From the NCBI RefSeq assembly GCF_013375155.1, contig NZ_JABXOF010000008.1, positions 257,600-321,599 on the forward strand: a stretch of DNA of 64,000 bases, given 5' to 3'. The notes under the pieces were generated by a model that was given only the letters and a program-made list of their open reading frames with translations, was not told the DNA's origin and ran no database searches. Below, piece by piece: positions 1 through 8,026 of the stretch (within the stretch, counting starts at the first letter, position 1; every line of letters starts with the position of its first letter). Source of the DNA: Serratia ureilytica (GTDB lineage: Bacteria > Pseudomonadota > Gammaproteobacteria > Enterobacterales > Enterobacteriaceae). A program made the translations under genes and the position numbers.

Positions 1-119
1 GCTACAACGGGCGCGACGACGCACGCCAAACCGTGATCGAACCGGAAAGCCACTATGGCGATGACGGGAAGACCCCGCCACTGCCCTACTTCGTTCGCTA
101 TCGTTCCACTACGCCATGA
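1..119 (+). CDS. C-terminal end of an unidentified protein (partial)
   Basis: An open frame enters from the left edge (first full codon at 3) and runs 38 codons to a TGA at 117-119. It ends in a polar, proline- and tyrosine-containing tail (about PPLPYFVRYRSTTP). The next gene starts 16 bases later with its own ribosome-binding site, so the two are probably co-transcribed. Too little remains to identify a family. The following gene encodes a two-helix membrane protein, an arrangement also found for toxin/immunity pairs, but nothing here proves that. Confidence 0.55.
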   Translation, partial: YNGRDDARQTVIEPESHYGDDGKTPPLPYFVRYRSTTP

Positions 120-135
120 ACAGAAGGAACTTGCC

Positions 136-840
136 ATGCTGTTAGGCTATGGCGCCGGCGCCGCAGGATTGCTGGCGCTGTTGTTGGCCCTGCTGCTCGC
201 CGGCATCCTGATCGCCTGGTGGGGCCGGCGCTACATCGCCGCCCGCTGCGGCCGACCGCGACCGCCGCTCTCCTGGGGCGGCTATCTGCTGGCCTCGGCG
301 CTGGCGGTCTACCCGGTGGCGTGCGCGCTGATGCTGATCGACATTGCCATCCAGGACATCAAGAGCCAGCGGGCGGAAGATCGTTGGAATCAACGCAGCT
401 ACCTGACGCTCGACGAGGCAAAGCCGTTCGGTGAAACGACGCTGCCGAAAGGCAGTTGGGTAAACCGCCAGGATCCACGCCTGCCCGGCACCGAAGACAG
501 CCCTATCACGATGAACGGCGTGACCGCCGTGCGTTTTCCTCAGCCACAGAGCGTAGCCGGCGTGCCGATCATCGCCTTCGAGGTTTTACCGCCGGTGATG
601 GAGCTGGCGAGCGCGCACACCTTTACCCGCCCGAGCGGCCAAAGGGTGCACTGCGAAGCCGGTTGGCTGGTCACCTTCTTGTTGCCGCCGGATCGGCCGG
701 CCCCGCAGTGGGAGGAGTGGCAGGCCGGGCTGCCTGCGGCGGCGTTTCGGCCCAGCGACTGGATCTTTAGGGAGTGCTTCTCCGGCAGCCCGATCGCGGT
801 GCTGACCTTGCACGACGGCGAAGTCAGGGTGCTGCCCTAA
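136..840 (+). CDS. Membrane-anchored protein of unknown function (234 aa)
   Basis: The frame is open further upstream (from 55), but the ATG at 136 has an AAGGAA ribosome-binding site 7 bases before it and begins a good hydrophobic segment, so it is the preferred start. Residues about 5-27 form one transmembrane helix and about 50-72 a second one. The remaining 160 residues are polar, without a recognised motif, and contain two cysteines. The gene follows the partial gene by 16 bases and meets the opposite-strand gene with only a 3-base gap. I do not recognise the family; an envelope-located immunity or accessory protein is only a guess. Confidence 0.75.
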   Translation: MLLGYGAGAAGLLALLLALLLAGILIAWWGRRYIAARCGRPRPPLSWGGYLLASALAVYPVACALMLIDIAIQDIKSQRAEDRWNQRSYLTLDEAKPFGETTLPKGSWVNRQDPRLPGTEDSPITMNGVTAVRFPQPQSVAGVPIIAFEVLPPVMELASAHTFTRPSGQRVHCEAGWLVTFLLPPDRPAPQWEEWQAGLPAAAFRPSDWIFRECFSGSPIAVLTLHDGEVRVLP

Positions 841-843
841 GCC

Positions 844-1941
844 TTACGCCGTGGCGTTGGGCAAACGCACGGTCACGCGGTTGTTGGCCGTTGGCAACTG
901 CAGCGGCGTTTCCTGCCAACTTACCGCGATAACCAATACCGGCGGGGCCGGCACGCGCGGCTCACGCCCGCCTGGCCCCACGCTGTAGGCATCCCATTCA
1001 ATCACAAACACCCCGCCGTCTTGCGGCTCGACCCGCTCGACGAAAAAGGTGGTGTCCGAACCGCGCCCGCCCGCCGGTTTATGCGCATAAGAGAGCAGGC
1101 TGAACCACTCGCCGGCGAAGTAGAGATGGTATAGGCCATCGACGATATGCTCGCCGCGGAACTGGCAGCCGCCGACGCTCAAACCGTCACCCGACGGGGA
1201 TTCCGCCACGCGTTCGAGATCGCGCACGAAGCGATCGGTCGGCCTGTTATCCAACAACAGTTCATAAGGCGGCGTGTGCAGCAGCGCGGCAGGATCGTCC
1301 GCCTGGCGCAGATCCGCCGGCAACATCGCGCGCGCCGCCAGCACGCGGCCGCTGGGCAACGTGATCTCCAGCCGATCCGCCGGATCCGCTACCCACTGCG
1401 GCACCCACAGACCGCGCACAAGGTGCAACGGCGTGGCTTCCACCTGCCGACACGTCGCCCGCAGCCGCACCAACGCCTCAACGGAACCGGCGGCCAAGGC
1501 TCCCAGCTCGCGATCGGTCAACGCAGGCAGCGCATACATCGCCCGGGCGGCGGGCTCGTATACCGTCAGCTCCTCTCCCTCGCGGCTGCGGGTCGGTATC
1601 AGGCGCAGCTTGCCATCGTCCACGTCCTGCGGCGCGGCACAGGCGCCATGCACAATCGCCCCGTCGCGCAGCAGCAGCGTCCAAAAGCTGGGGCCGCCCA
1701 TGCCCAGTTCCCCCACGCCGCCAATCTGCCGGTCGCTGTCGCCGGCGTGCGCCATCTCAATCGGCTGCGAAAGCCAGTCGGTCTTACGCCACTCTGTCGC
1801 CTCTTCGGGTTCTTGCCCGCTTTTAGCGGCGCGCTTCGCCCATTGCAGCACGGCAAACAGCGCGATGCACAGCACACCCCAAACCGAGTGATCCTGCCAA
1901 ATCAATAACCAACCGACGATCAAAAGCGCCCAGGCGGCCAT
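844..1941 (-). CDS. Membrane-anchored protein of unknown function (365 aa)
   Basis: The ATG at 1941 is preceded by AAAGGA at good spacing. The N-terminus (residues about 2-35) is hydrophobic and tryptophan-rich and could form one or two membrane helices. About 330 soluble residues follow with no motif I recognise. The gene converges on the 136-840 gene with 3 bases between the stops. A strong hairpin followed by a T-run lies just upstream of its start (1965-1991). Function unknown; the convergent pair of N-terminally anchored proteins may belong to one accessory module, which is inference. Confidence 0.75.
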   Translation of the reverse strand: MAAWALLIVGWLLIWQDHSVWGVLCIALFAVLQWAKRAAKSGQEPEEATEWRKTDWLSQPIEMAHAGDSDRQIGGVGELGMGGPSFWTLLLRDGAIVHGACAAPQDVDDGKLRLIPTRSREGEELTVYEPAARAMYALPALTDRELGALAAGSVEALVRLRATCRQVEATPLHLVRGLWVPQWVADPADRLEITLPSGRVLAARAMLPADLRQADDPAALLHTPPYELLLDNRPTDRFVRDLERVAESPSGDGLSVGGCQFRGEHIVDGLYHLYFAGEWFSLLSYAHKPAGGRGSDTTFFVERVEPQDGGVFVIEWDAYSVGPGGREPRVPAPPVLVIAVSWQETPLQLPTANNRVTVRLPNATA

Positions 1942-1964
1942 GGCGATATCCTTTTCGAAGAGAA

Positions 1965-1991
1965 AACCGCCTGATTCTAGCTCAGGCGGTT
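1965..1991 (-). terminator. Terminator-like hairpin in the leader of the 844-1941 gene
   Basis: AACCGCCTGA (1965-1974) pairs perfectly with TCAGGCGGTT (1982-1991) around a 7-base loop. Read on the minus strand the stem is followed by TTTTCTC, the form of an intrinsic terminator. It sits only 24 bases upstream of the minus-strand ATG at 1941, so it either ends an unseen upstream transcript or acts as a leader attenuator. Confidence 0.45.
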
Positions 1992-2443
1992 AGTGGGGTT
2001 GAAGCCTATGCCATGAATAATTAGCCGTTAAATAGAAAGGTAATAATTTCAGCGTTATTTCTGTGACTATGAAGATCACATAAATAATGCTTCACTGCGT
2101 GATTCCAACATAAAAACATAACCCTCTGTATCTCAATAAATATTTATTACTCGATTAAGAAACAGAAAGCGTAACGAGGAAAAAAATCGCAATGATTTGT
2201 ACATATTCTAAACATTGACTATGTTTAGACATACTATTTATATGCAGGAAAAAATACCGAATAAAAAATCAGACAGGCGCTTAAAAAATTAACACCACCT
2301 TGCTTACCGCGAGGAAGAAAAACTCTTTTCCAGCAATATTCCGAGGATATTTTATCTCCACGGAACGGGTCACTTTGCGTTTTATCAGGCCAATAGGCTA
2401 CACACCGCAATTAATATCATTATTAGCATTCCGGAGACCGACA
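1992..2443. other. AT-rich intergenic stretch without a gene
   Basis: This region of about 450 bases is much more AT-rich than its flanks and has no credible coding frame. An upstream extension of the next gene's frame (from 2300) lacks coding character and is not accepted. The only ordered structure is a perfect 8-bp dyad at 2208-2228. It probably holds the promoter and control sites of the secreted protein at 2444. Confidence 0.6.
2208..2228. promoter_or_regulatory. Perfect inverted repeat, operator-like
   Basis: CTAAACAT (2208-2215), five bases, then ATGTTTAG (2221-2228) form a perfect 8-bp dyad of operator size in the AT-rich region upstream of the secreted protein gene. There is no T-run, so a terminator is unlikely. 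The binding factor is unknown. Confidence 0.4.
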
Positions 2444-2977
2444 ATGAAAATCGTTACGGGCATTATCCTTACCTCTGTAGCCGCCTTCAGCGGCGCGGCT
2501 TACGCGGCCGATGCACAACCTACCACCGGCAACGCGGAAGTGATGCTGGAACACGTGCACGCCGTGATGGAAAACGGCAGCCCGGCGCCGCAGCACGACG
2601 CCGCCTGCCAAAAAGAACTTTCCATGCCGGAATCGAAATATATCGGCATGAAGGTCAAAACCGATTACACCATCAACAGCAGCACCATGATGATGTCGGC
2701 CAAGTCGATATTCCCATCGCCGGATTCCATGAAACCCATGGAGCTGACGGTCGATCTCTCTGCGCTGGGCCTGGCGGATATCTATGCTTTCGGCGCCTTT
2801 AAACCGGCTGCACTACCGCAGGCCTATATTTACTTCACCATCGACAAGGATTTTAAAAATCCGGTCAGCACCTTTATGATCATTAACCAAGGCAAGCAAT
2901 ATAACTGCGTGATCTCCAGCTCGAATAAAATGATGAGCAAAGAGATGCGCGGCAAGATGATGATGAAGAAACAGTAG
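2444..2977 (+). CDS. Small exported protein of unknown function (177 aa)
   Basis: The ATG at 2444 is chosen over the longer frame (2300) because GGAGA lies 6 bases upstream and the protein then begins with a clear Sec signal peptide: MKI, a hydrophobic core, and AYA cleavage near residue 23. The mature chain of about 154 residues has two cysteines (about 53 and 161), which could form a periplasmic disulfide, and a methionine- and lysine-rich tail (EMRGKMMMKKQ). I do not recognise a family. It stands alone between an AT-rich promoter region and a convergent TM2 gene. Confidence 0.8.
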   Translation: MKIVTGIILTSVAAFSGAAYAADAQPTTGNAEVMLEHVHAVMENGSPAPQHDAACQKELSMPESKYIGMKVKTDYTINSSTMMMSAKSIFPSPDSMKPMELTVDLSALGLADIYAFGAFKPAALPQAYIYFTIDKDFKNPVSTFMIINQGKQYNCVISSSNKMMSKEMRGKMMMKKQ

Positions 2978-2988
2978 CGGAATGAAAA

Positions 2989-3017
2989 ACGGCGCTTCCC
3001 GCAACAGGAAGCGCCGT
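2989..3017 (-). terminator. Intrinsic terminator of the TM2 gene
   Basis: ACGGCGCTTCC (2989-2999) and GGAAGCGCCGT (3007-3017) form an 11-bp perfect stem with a 7-base loop. On the minus strand it is followed by TTTTTC. It lies between two convergent genes and may slow transcription from both sides. Confidence 0.75.
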
Positions 3018-3027
3018 CAGAAAAGCC

Positions 3028-3246
3028 TTAAATCAGACCAGGATTGTATTTCTGGTTGAACTTCTCTTCCGATTGAAACAGATAAATAATGCCTTCGATA
3101 AAGCCGACAATCGATGGGATCCCCGTCCAGCAGAACAGCAGGTAGAACAGCCCCCACCACTTCATCCCCAGGTAAAACTTGTGAATGCCCAGTCCGCCCA
3201 GGAAGATGGCCAACAGGGCCGCCGCGAGCTTGTCTTTTCTGCTCAT
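3028..3246 (-). CDS. TM2 domain-containing membrane protein (72 aa)
   Basis: The protein is a short polytopic inner-membrane protein of the TM2 family. It has a positively charged start (MSRKDK), a first helix at about 7-24 with the family pattern FLGGLGIHKFYLG, a tight turn, and a second helix at about 31-58 ending in a charged tail. The GxxGxHxFYxG signature supports the family call. TM2 proteins have no settled molecular function. The gene has its own terminator downstream and GGAGAAGT upstream of the ATG. Alternative longer frames on this strand are shadows. Confidence 0.85.
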   Translation of the reverse strand: MSRKDKLAAALLAIFLGGLGIHKFYLGMKWWGLFYLLFCWTGIPSIVGFIEGIIYLFQSEEKFNQKYNPGLI

Positions 3247-3650
3247 AGTTCACTTCTCCTAACTTCTCACCGAACCACCGGCATGTCCAAAAACGGATGC
3301 CGCTCCGCAGAGCGCCGCATCGCAATGCTTGAGGAGGAAAACATTCATCCATCAAGGCTCAACAGGGGTAATTATAACAGCGATTAATTAAACGGTTGTT
3401 TAACCGGCGAAAGGGTAAGCTGCGGGAAGCAGGGGAAGCGAGGCTACAGATACTCGGTTTCGGCTCAAAAAAACACGCACGCAGCCAGGATCTCGTCGGC
3501 ATAGCGGTCATTGTAAGAGATAAGGTTAAAACAGATTTTCATTGCCTGATATCGGCATATCGTTCTAATTTTTAGTTTCCCTGGTGAATGCCTGCAGACG
3601 ATTAATAGCAGCTCACTTGCAGGTGTTCAAAAAATGATTATATCACGACG
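3247..3650. other. Intergenic region without a gene
   Basis: About 400 bases between the TM2 gene and the end of the esterase gene. No credible frame, RNA gene or strong terminator was found. There is a small dyad CGGTTgtttAACCG near 3390-3403. Base composition becomes more AT-rich towards the esterase. Confidence 0.5.
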
Positions 3651-4430
3651 CTAAAGCCCATCACGTTGAGTATTATGCGCCGCAATCGCATTCGCCATCA
3701 GTGCATAATCCTTGATGACCCCTTGGTGACGACGCCCTGAGCAGAAAATAAAATCACAGCGTTGCTCATCTTCGATCAGTTTTTTTGCCAGATGCCTGAC
3801 TCGCAATTTGGGTGTTGCATTAATTCTGGTCACCCGCCCTCTTTCAGTTTCATTACTTTGCGGATGAACCTTTTCCTCATACTCGCCAATCATCAGGGTT
3901 ATTTTATTAACGCTTTCAGCGATTGTTAACTTGCCATCAGGAAGCAACGCCCCATTCCCCCACCAGATCGATGGACTGGCCGCCAGATAATTTTGAAACG
4001 CGTCAGGATGGTTCAACAGCGTATAAAGTACAAAATGCCCGCCATGTGAATGACCTGCCAGCGTTTGTTTGTCTGTATTGATTGAGTAGCGTGACTCAAC
4101 CCAGGGCTTAACGCATGCGGTGATAAACTGATAAAATGCCGGCGCTCCGCCACCGTCAATAAACTCTTTATCATCAGAGGGAACCGTATAGTCGCGGGTT
4201 CTTGCTTTTAGTATATCCACCCCATCCTGATAGCCGATGCCCACATAAAGAATATTGTCGTTGTTTCTACTCTGATGGCGTTCGGTCAGCTTGGAGAATT
4301 GAGTATTGGCATCGAGAAAGTAAAGCGCTTTTAAATCGCCATGCGCTTGCTTGTCATGAGCAATAAAAACCCTATAACGTTGACCATTAAAGTTAAAGTC
4401 CTTCGTTCTTGAAATCAAACATCCACACAT
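3651..4430 (-). CDS. Alpha/beta-hydrolase esterase, Fes/IroE/EsterD-like (259 aa)
   Basis: The serine hydrolase pattern AGHSHGG (nucleophile Ser128) is followed by a region typical of the putative-esterase family (LLNHPDAFQNYLAASPSIWW, about 139-157). The likely catalytic histidine is in RRHQG near 235, and an acidic residue near 183 may complete the triad. This family includes enterobactin esterases and carbohydrate esterases; the substrate cannot be told from sequence. There is no obvious signal peptide, so the protein is probably cytoplasmic. The gene is visibly richer in A+T than the surrounding genes and lies beside tRNA-Thr, a common integration site, suggesting acquisition by transfer. 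Confidence 0.8.
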   Translation of the reverse strand: MCGCLISRTKDFNFNGQRYRVFIAHDKQAHGDLKALYFLDANTQFSKLTERHQSRNNDNILYVGIGYQDGVDILKARTRDYTVPSDDKEFIDGGGAPAFYQFITACVKPWVESRYSINTDKQTLAGHSHGGHFVLYTLLNHPDAFQNYLAASPSIWWGNGALLPDGKLTIAESVNKITLMIGEYEEKVHPQSNETERGRVTRINATPKLRVRHLAKKLIEDEQRCDFIFCSGRRHQGVIKDYALMANAIAAHNTQRDGL

Positions 4431-4692
4431 AACAACCTCACTTTATAAATAAGCCAGTGATTTAACATTGGCGATAATGTCTTTTCCCAGATAAAAAAAG
4501 ACGGTGAGGTTCAACCGTAGCAACGTATTATTCTGCTTACGACGCTTGCTGGTTGTGTGAATGATTAAACAAACACGTTTGTATTATACCTTGCAGCATA
4601 TTGCCACATAGCGATAAGCAGAAATATCAACCGCAAGCGTTGCAGACGCCAGTGCTGCGTATTTTTACTAAGGAAGGCAGTGAAACTTGAAA

Positions 4693-4768
4693 TGGTGCCG
4701 ATAATAGGAGTCGAACCTACGACCTTCGCATTACGAATGCGCTGCTCTACCAACTGAGCTATATCGGC
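4693..4768 (-). tRNA. thrW: tRNA-Thr (anticodon CGT)
   Basis: The minus strand folds as a complete cloverleaf of 76 bases: acceptor GCCGATA/TATCGGC, D-arm with AGTTGGTA, anticodon loop TTCGTAA (anticodon CGT), T-arm GGTTCGACTCC, encoded CCA. It matches the E. coli thrW sequence as I remember it and lies downstream of proBA as in E. coli. In other enterobacteria thrW is a known attachment site for prophages and islands. Confidence 0.97.
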
Positions 4769-4958
4769 ATCGAGCCGGGCCTGCGGGGCAAGCCGGAAGT
4801 GCGTTGAACAAGGTAGACCTGCGCGCGAAATGAGTCAATAGCCGCCGGGGCGTTTGGTTGTTTTGCAAGCAACCAGACTGTCGTGCAGTCCCCCTTTTCC
4901 AAAAACAATCAGGGCGCAGCATGCTGCGCCCTGACCTCTTTATGACCGCAATGCGGCC

Positions 4959-6212
4959 TTAGCTGCGCACCAGATCGTCGCCGTAGCCAATCCACTTGTA
5001 GGTGGTCAGCGCGTCCAGGCCCATCGGGCCCCGGGCATGCAGTTTCTGGGTGCTCACCGCCACTTCCGCGCCCAGACCGAACTGGCCGCCGTCGGTGAAG
5101 CGGGTGCTGGCGTTGACGTACACCGCCGAGGAGTCCACCGCGCGCACGAAGTGCTCTGCGCTGCTGAGCGAACGGGTGAGGATCGCGTCGGAGTGGTTGG
5201 TGCCGTGGGTGCGGATGTGGTCGATGGCCTGATCGATATCGTCCACCAGCAACACGTTCAGATCCAGAGACAACCATTCGTCGTCGTAATCCTCCGCGTT
5301 CACCGGCACCACCGTCGCCGGGCCGCCCTGCAGCAGCGGCAGCGCGTTTTCCGCCGCGTGCAGCGTCACGCCCGCCGCCGCCATTTTGGCGCTCAGCGCC
5401 GGCAGGAACTCGGTGGCAATGCTGCGGTTCACCAGCAGCGTCTCCAACGAGTTACAGGCGCTCGGGCGCTGGATCTTGGCGTTTTCAATCACCGTCAGCG
5501 CCTTGTCGAAATCAACGTCGGCATCCACATAGGTATGGCACACGCCGATGCCGCCGGTGATCACCGGGATGGTCGATTGCTCGCGGCACAGCTTGTGCAG
5601 GCCGGCGCCGCCGCGCGGGATCAGCATGTCGACATAGCGATCCAGGCGCAGCAGTTCGTTCACCAGCGCACGATCCGGGCTGTCGATCGCCTGCACCGCC
5701 GCCGCCGGCAGGCCGCACTGTTCCAGCGCCTGCTGGATCACTTTCACCGTCGCCTGGTTGGTGTTGTGCGTCTCTTTACCGCCGCGCAGGATCACCGCGT
5801 TGCCGGTTTTCAGGCACAGGCTGGCGACGTCGATGGTGACGTTCGGCCGCGCCTCGTAAATCACGCCGATCACGCCGAGCGGCACCCGCCGGCGCTCCAG
5901 CTTCAGCCCGCTGTCCAGCAGGTTGCCGTCCAGCACGTGGCCGACCGGATCGTTCAGGCGGCACACCTGGCGCACGTCGTTGGCGATCGCCGCCAGCCGC
6001 GCCGGGGTCAGCAACAGGCGATCGAGCAGCGCTTCGCTCATGCCGGTGGCGCGCGCCTGCACCATGTCTTGTTCGTTCGCCAGCAGGATCGCTTCACTGT
6101 TGGCTTCCAACCTGTCGGCCATCACCGACAGCACCTGATTCTTCTTCGCCGTGCTCAGCACCGCCAGCTGCCAGGAGGCCTGCTTGGCGGCCTTCCCCAT
6201 CTGCTCCAGCAT
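4959..6212 (-). CDS. proA: Glutamate-5-semialdehyde dehydrogenase (gamma-glutamyl phosphate reductase)
   Basis: ProA reduces gamma-glutamyl phosphate with NADPH to glutamate-5-semialdehyde, the second step of proline synthesis, in the cytoplasm. The 417-residue length equals E. coli ProA. The catalytic cysteine is in the motif [10 protein letters not shown] (Cys253), and the conserved [10 protein letters not shown] and [10 protein letters not shown] segments are present. The ATG at 6212 is chosen because TAAGGAG lies 6 bases upstream; an in-frame GTG two codons earlier lacks this spacing. It follows proB by 9 bases in one operon, and tRNA-Thr lies downstream. Confidence 0.97.
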   Translation of the reverse strand: MLEQMGKAAKQASWQLAVLSTAKKNQVLSVMADRLEANSEAILLANEQDMVQARATGMSEALLDRLLLTPARLAAIANDVRQVCRLNDPVGHVLDGNLLDSGLKLERRRVPLGVIGVIYEARPNVTIDVASLCLKTGNAVILRGGKETHNTNQATVKVIQQALEQCGLPAAAVQAIDSPDRALVNELLRLDRYVDMLIPRGGAGLHKLCREQSTIPVITGGIGVCHTYVDADVDFDKALTVIENAKIQRPSACNSLETLLVNRSIATEFLPALSAKMAAAGVTLHAAENALPLLQGGPATVVPVNAEDYDDEWLSLDLNVLLVDDIDQAIDHIRTHGTNHSDAILTRSLSSAEHFVRAVDSSAVYVNASTRFTDGGQFGLGAEVAVSTQKLHARGPMGLDALTTYKWIGYGDDLVRS

Positions 6213-6221
6213 GCTCACTCC

Positions 6222-7325
6222 TTAACTGACAATCATATCGTCGCGGTGCACTGCCACCGGACCGTATTCATAACCGAGGATTTCGCTGATTTCCTGCGAG
6301 TGGTGCCCGGCGATCATACGCATCGCGTCGCTGTTGTAGCGGCTGACGCCGTGCGCCAGATCGCGCCCCGCCTGGTTGCGGATGCGGATCACTTCGCCGC
6401 GCGAGAAGTCGCCCTTCACTTCGCGGATGCCTTTCGGCAGCAGCGAGCTGCCGCGCGCCATCATCGCTTCTACCGCACCGTCGTCGACGGTGATTTCACC
6501 GGCCGGCGGCGCGCCGAAGATCCAGCGCTTGCGGTTTTCCAGCGGGGTTTCCAGCGCGTGGAAACGGGTGCCCACCGGTTTGCCTTCGATCACGTCCGCC
6601 ACCACGCCCGGCTTGCTGCCCGCGGCGATCACTACGTCGATGCCGGCGCGGCAGGCCACGTCGGCCGCCTGCAGCTTGGTGCCCATGCCGCCGGTGCCCA
6701 GACCGGAGACGCTGTCGCCGGCGATGGCGCGCAGCGCGTCGTCAATGCCGTGCACTTCACGGATCAGTTCGGCCTGCGGGTTGTTGCGCGGATCGGCGGT
6801 GTAGAGGCCCTGCTGATCGGTCAGCAGCAGCAGTTTGTCGGCCCCGGCCAGAATGGCCGCCAGCGCCGACAGGTTATCGTTGTCGCCCACCTTGATTTCG
6901 GCGGTGGCGACGGCGTCGTTCTCATTGATTACCGGCACGATGCGGTTGTCCAGCAGCGCCGTCATGGTGTCGCGCGCGTTGAGGAAGCGCTCGCGGTCTT
7001 CCAGATCGGCGCGCGTCAGCAGCATCTGCCCGACGTGGATGCCGTAAATGGAGAACAGCTGTTCCCATAGCTGGATCAGCCGGCTCTGCCCCACCGCCGC
7101 CAGCAGCTGCTTGGAGGCGATGGTGGCGGGCAGCTCGGGGTAGCCCAGGTGTTCGCGCCCGGCGGCGATGGCGCCGGAGGTGACGATGACAATGCGGTGG
7201 CCCGCTGCGTGTTGCTGCGCGCACTGGCGCACCAATTCGACGATGTGGGCGCGGTTCAGACGCAGCGATCCGCCGGTCAACACGCTGGTGCCCAATTTCA
7301 CAACCAATGTCTGGCTGCCGTTCAT
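6222..7325 (-). CDS. proB: Glutamate 5-kinase
   Basis: ProB phosphorylates glutamate to gamma-glutamyl phosphate, the committed step of proline synthesis, and is feedback-inhibited by proline in related bacteria. The 367-residue protein has the amino-acid kinase domain (start [12 protein letters not shown], then [17 protein letters not shown] and [12 protein letters not shown]) and a C-terminal PUA domain from about 275. The ATG at 7325 gives the E. coli length; the frame extends 10 codons further but into the palindromic repeat. It forms an operon with proA. The gene phoE, which lies between proB and crl in E. coli, is absent here. Confidence 0.97.
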   Translation of the reverse strand: MNGSQTLVVKLGTSVLTGGSLRLNRAHIVELVRQCAQQHAAGHRIVIVTSGAIAAGREHLGYPELPATIASKQLLAAVGQSRLIQLWEQLFSIYGIHVGQMLLTRADLEDRERFLNARDTMTALLDNRIVPVINENDAVATAEIKVGDNDNLSALAAILAGADKLLLLTDQQGLYTADPRNNPQAELIREVHGIDDALRAIAGDSVSGLGTGGMGTKLQAADVACRAGIDVVIAAGSKPGVVADVIEGKPVGTRFHALETPLENRKRWIFGAPPAGEITVDDGAVEAMMARGSSLLPKGIREVKGDFSRGEVIRIRNQAGRDLAHGVSRYNSDAMRMIAGHHSQEISEILGYEYGPVAVHRDDMIVS

Positions 7326-7344
7326 AGTATTTCTGCCGTGTAAT

Positions 7345-7469
7345 ATACCCGTCATCTTTCAAGCCGCAGCGTTGTTGGCTGCACGCACTCACCCCAGTCA
7401 CTTACCTCAGTAAGCTCCTGGGGATTCCCGCGCTTGCCGCCTAGCCGCAACTCGAAAGCTATAGGGTAT
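7345..7469. repeat. Palindromic intergenic repeat, about 125 bp
   Basis: The element begins ATACCC (7345) and ends GGGTAT (7469). Its two ends are imperfect inverted repeats of about 35 bases (left CATCTTTCAAGCCGC; right, on the other strand, AGCTTTCGAGTTGC). The centre is a second dyad, CCCCAG...TTAC...GTAA...CTGGGG. The whole unit could fold into one long hairpin. It resembles the short palindromic elements scattered between genes in Serratia and Yersinia. No coding capacity; no other copy in the window. Confidence 0.7.
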
Positions 7470-7564
7470 GATGAGAATAAGGGTGCAAAGGTCTTTGTAA
7501 CAGGAGAGACGCGTTATGCCAACAGGCACAACGCGAAATCAGCACAATACGTGGTCAAACGGGG

Positions 7565-7966
7565 TCAGGCGGAGAGTTTGATCAGTTTTTCTTTGAAATC
7601 GTCGGCGGGTTCCAGCCCCAGTTCCATGGTCGCCAGCAGCTCGCCCAGGCGGCGATGGAAGTCGCGCAGGGTGTCTTCCAGCTTGGCGCTCACTTCATCA
7701 TCCTTAATGTTTTGCGCCGTCCAGTCGCCTTCCTTGTCGAACAGGCCGAATTGGTAGGAATAGGTGAAGCGCGCCTCTTCCGCCTGCAGCTCCATCCACC
7801 AGCCCCAGAACTCGCGCTTCTCCGGAGCGGGCTTTACATTGACGCAGACGGCCAAACAATCAAAGAAAAAACGGTCGTTTTCACATTGCCCTTCACGCAG
7901 GTACGGCCCCAAGCTGGCAAAACGTTTCATTAGTCGGCTTTTAGGGTGACCACTCGGTAACGTCAT
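7565..7966 (-). CDS. crl: Sigma factor-binding protein Crl
   Basis: Crl binds sigma-S (RpoS) and favours its assembly with core RNA polymerase, so raising expression of stationary-phase genes. The 133-residue length matches E. coli Crl, and the conserved features are present: the start [26 protein letters not shown], the tryptophan-rich FWGWWMEL segment (about 54-61), and DWTAQN. A GAGG ribosome-binding site precedes the ATG. It lies between frsA and proBA as in E. coli, without phoE. Confidence 0.96.
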   Translation of the reverse strand: MTLPSGHPKSRLMKRFASLGPYLREGQCENDRFFFDCLAVCVNVKPAPEKREFWGWWMELQAEEARFTYSYQFGLFDKEGDWTAQNIKDDEVSAKLEDTLRDFHRRLGELLATMELGLEPADDFKEKLIKLSA

Positions 7967-8026
7967 TCTCTAACCTCCTCAATGTAGACCACTCTTTTTA
8001 ACAAACTGTTAAAATTTAGCAACTAA

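Noticed and set aside
4565..4753. 62-codon minus-strand frame at tRNA-Thr
   Set aside because: It reads through the tRNA itself; the tRNA cloverleaf is complete.
5037..7070. 677-codon plus-strand open frame
   Set aside because: Antisense shadow of proA and proB with low-complexity His/Arg/Gln translation.
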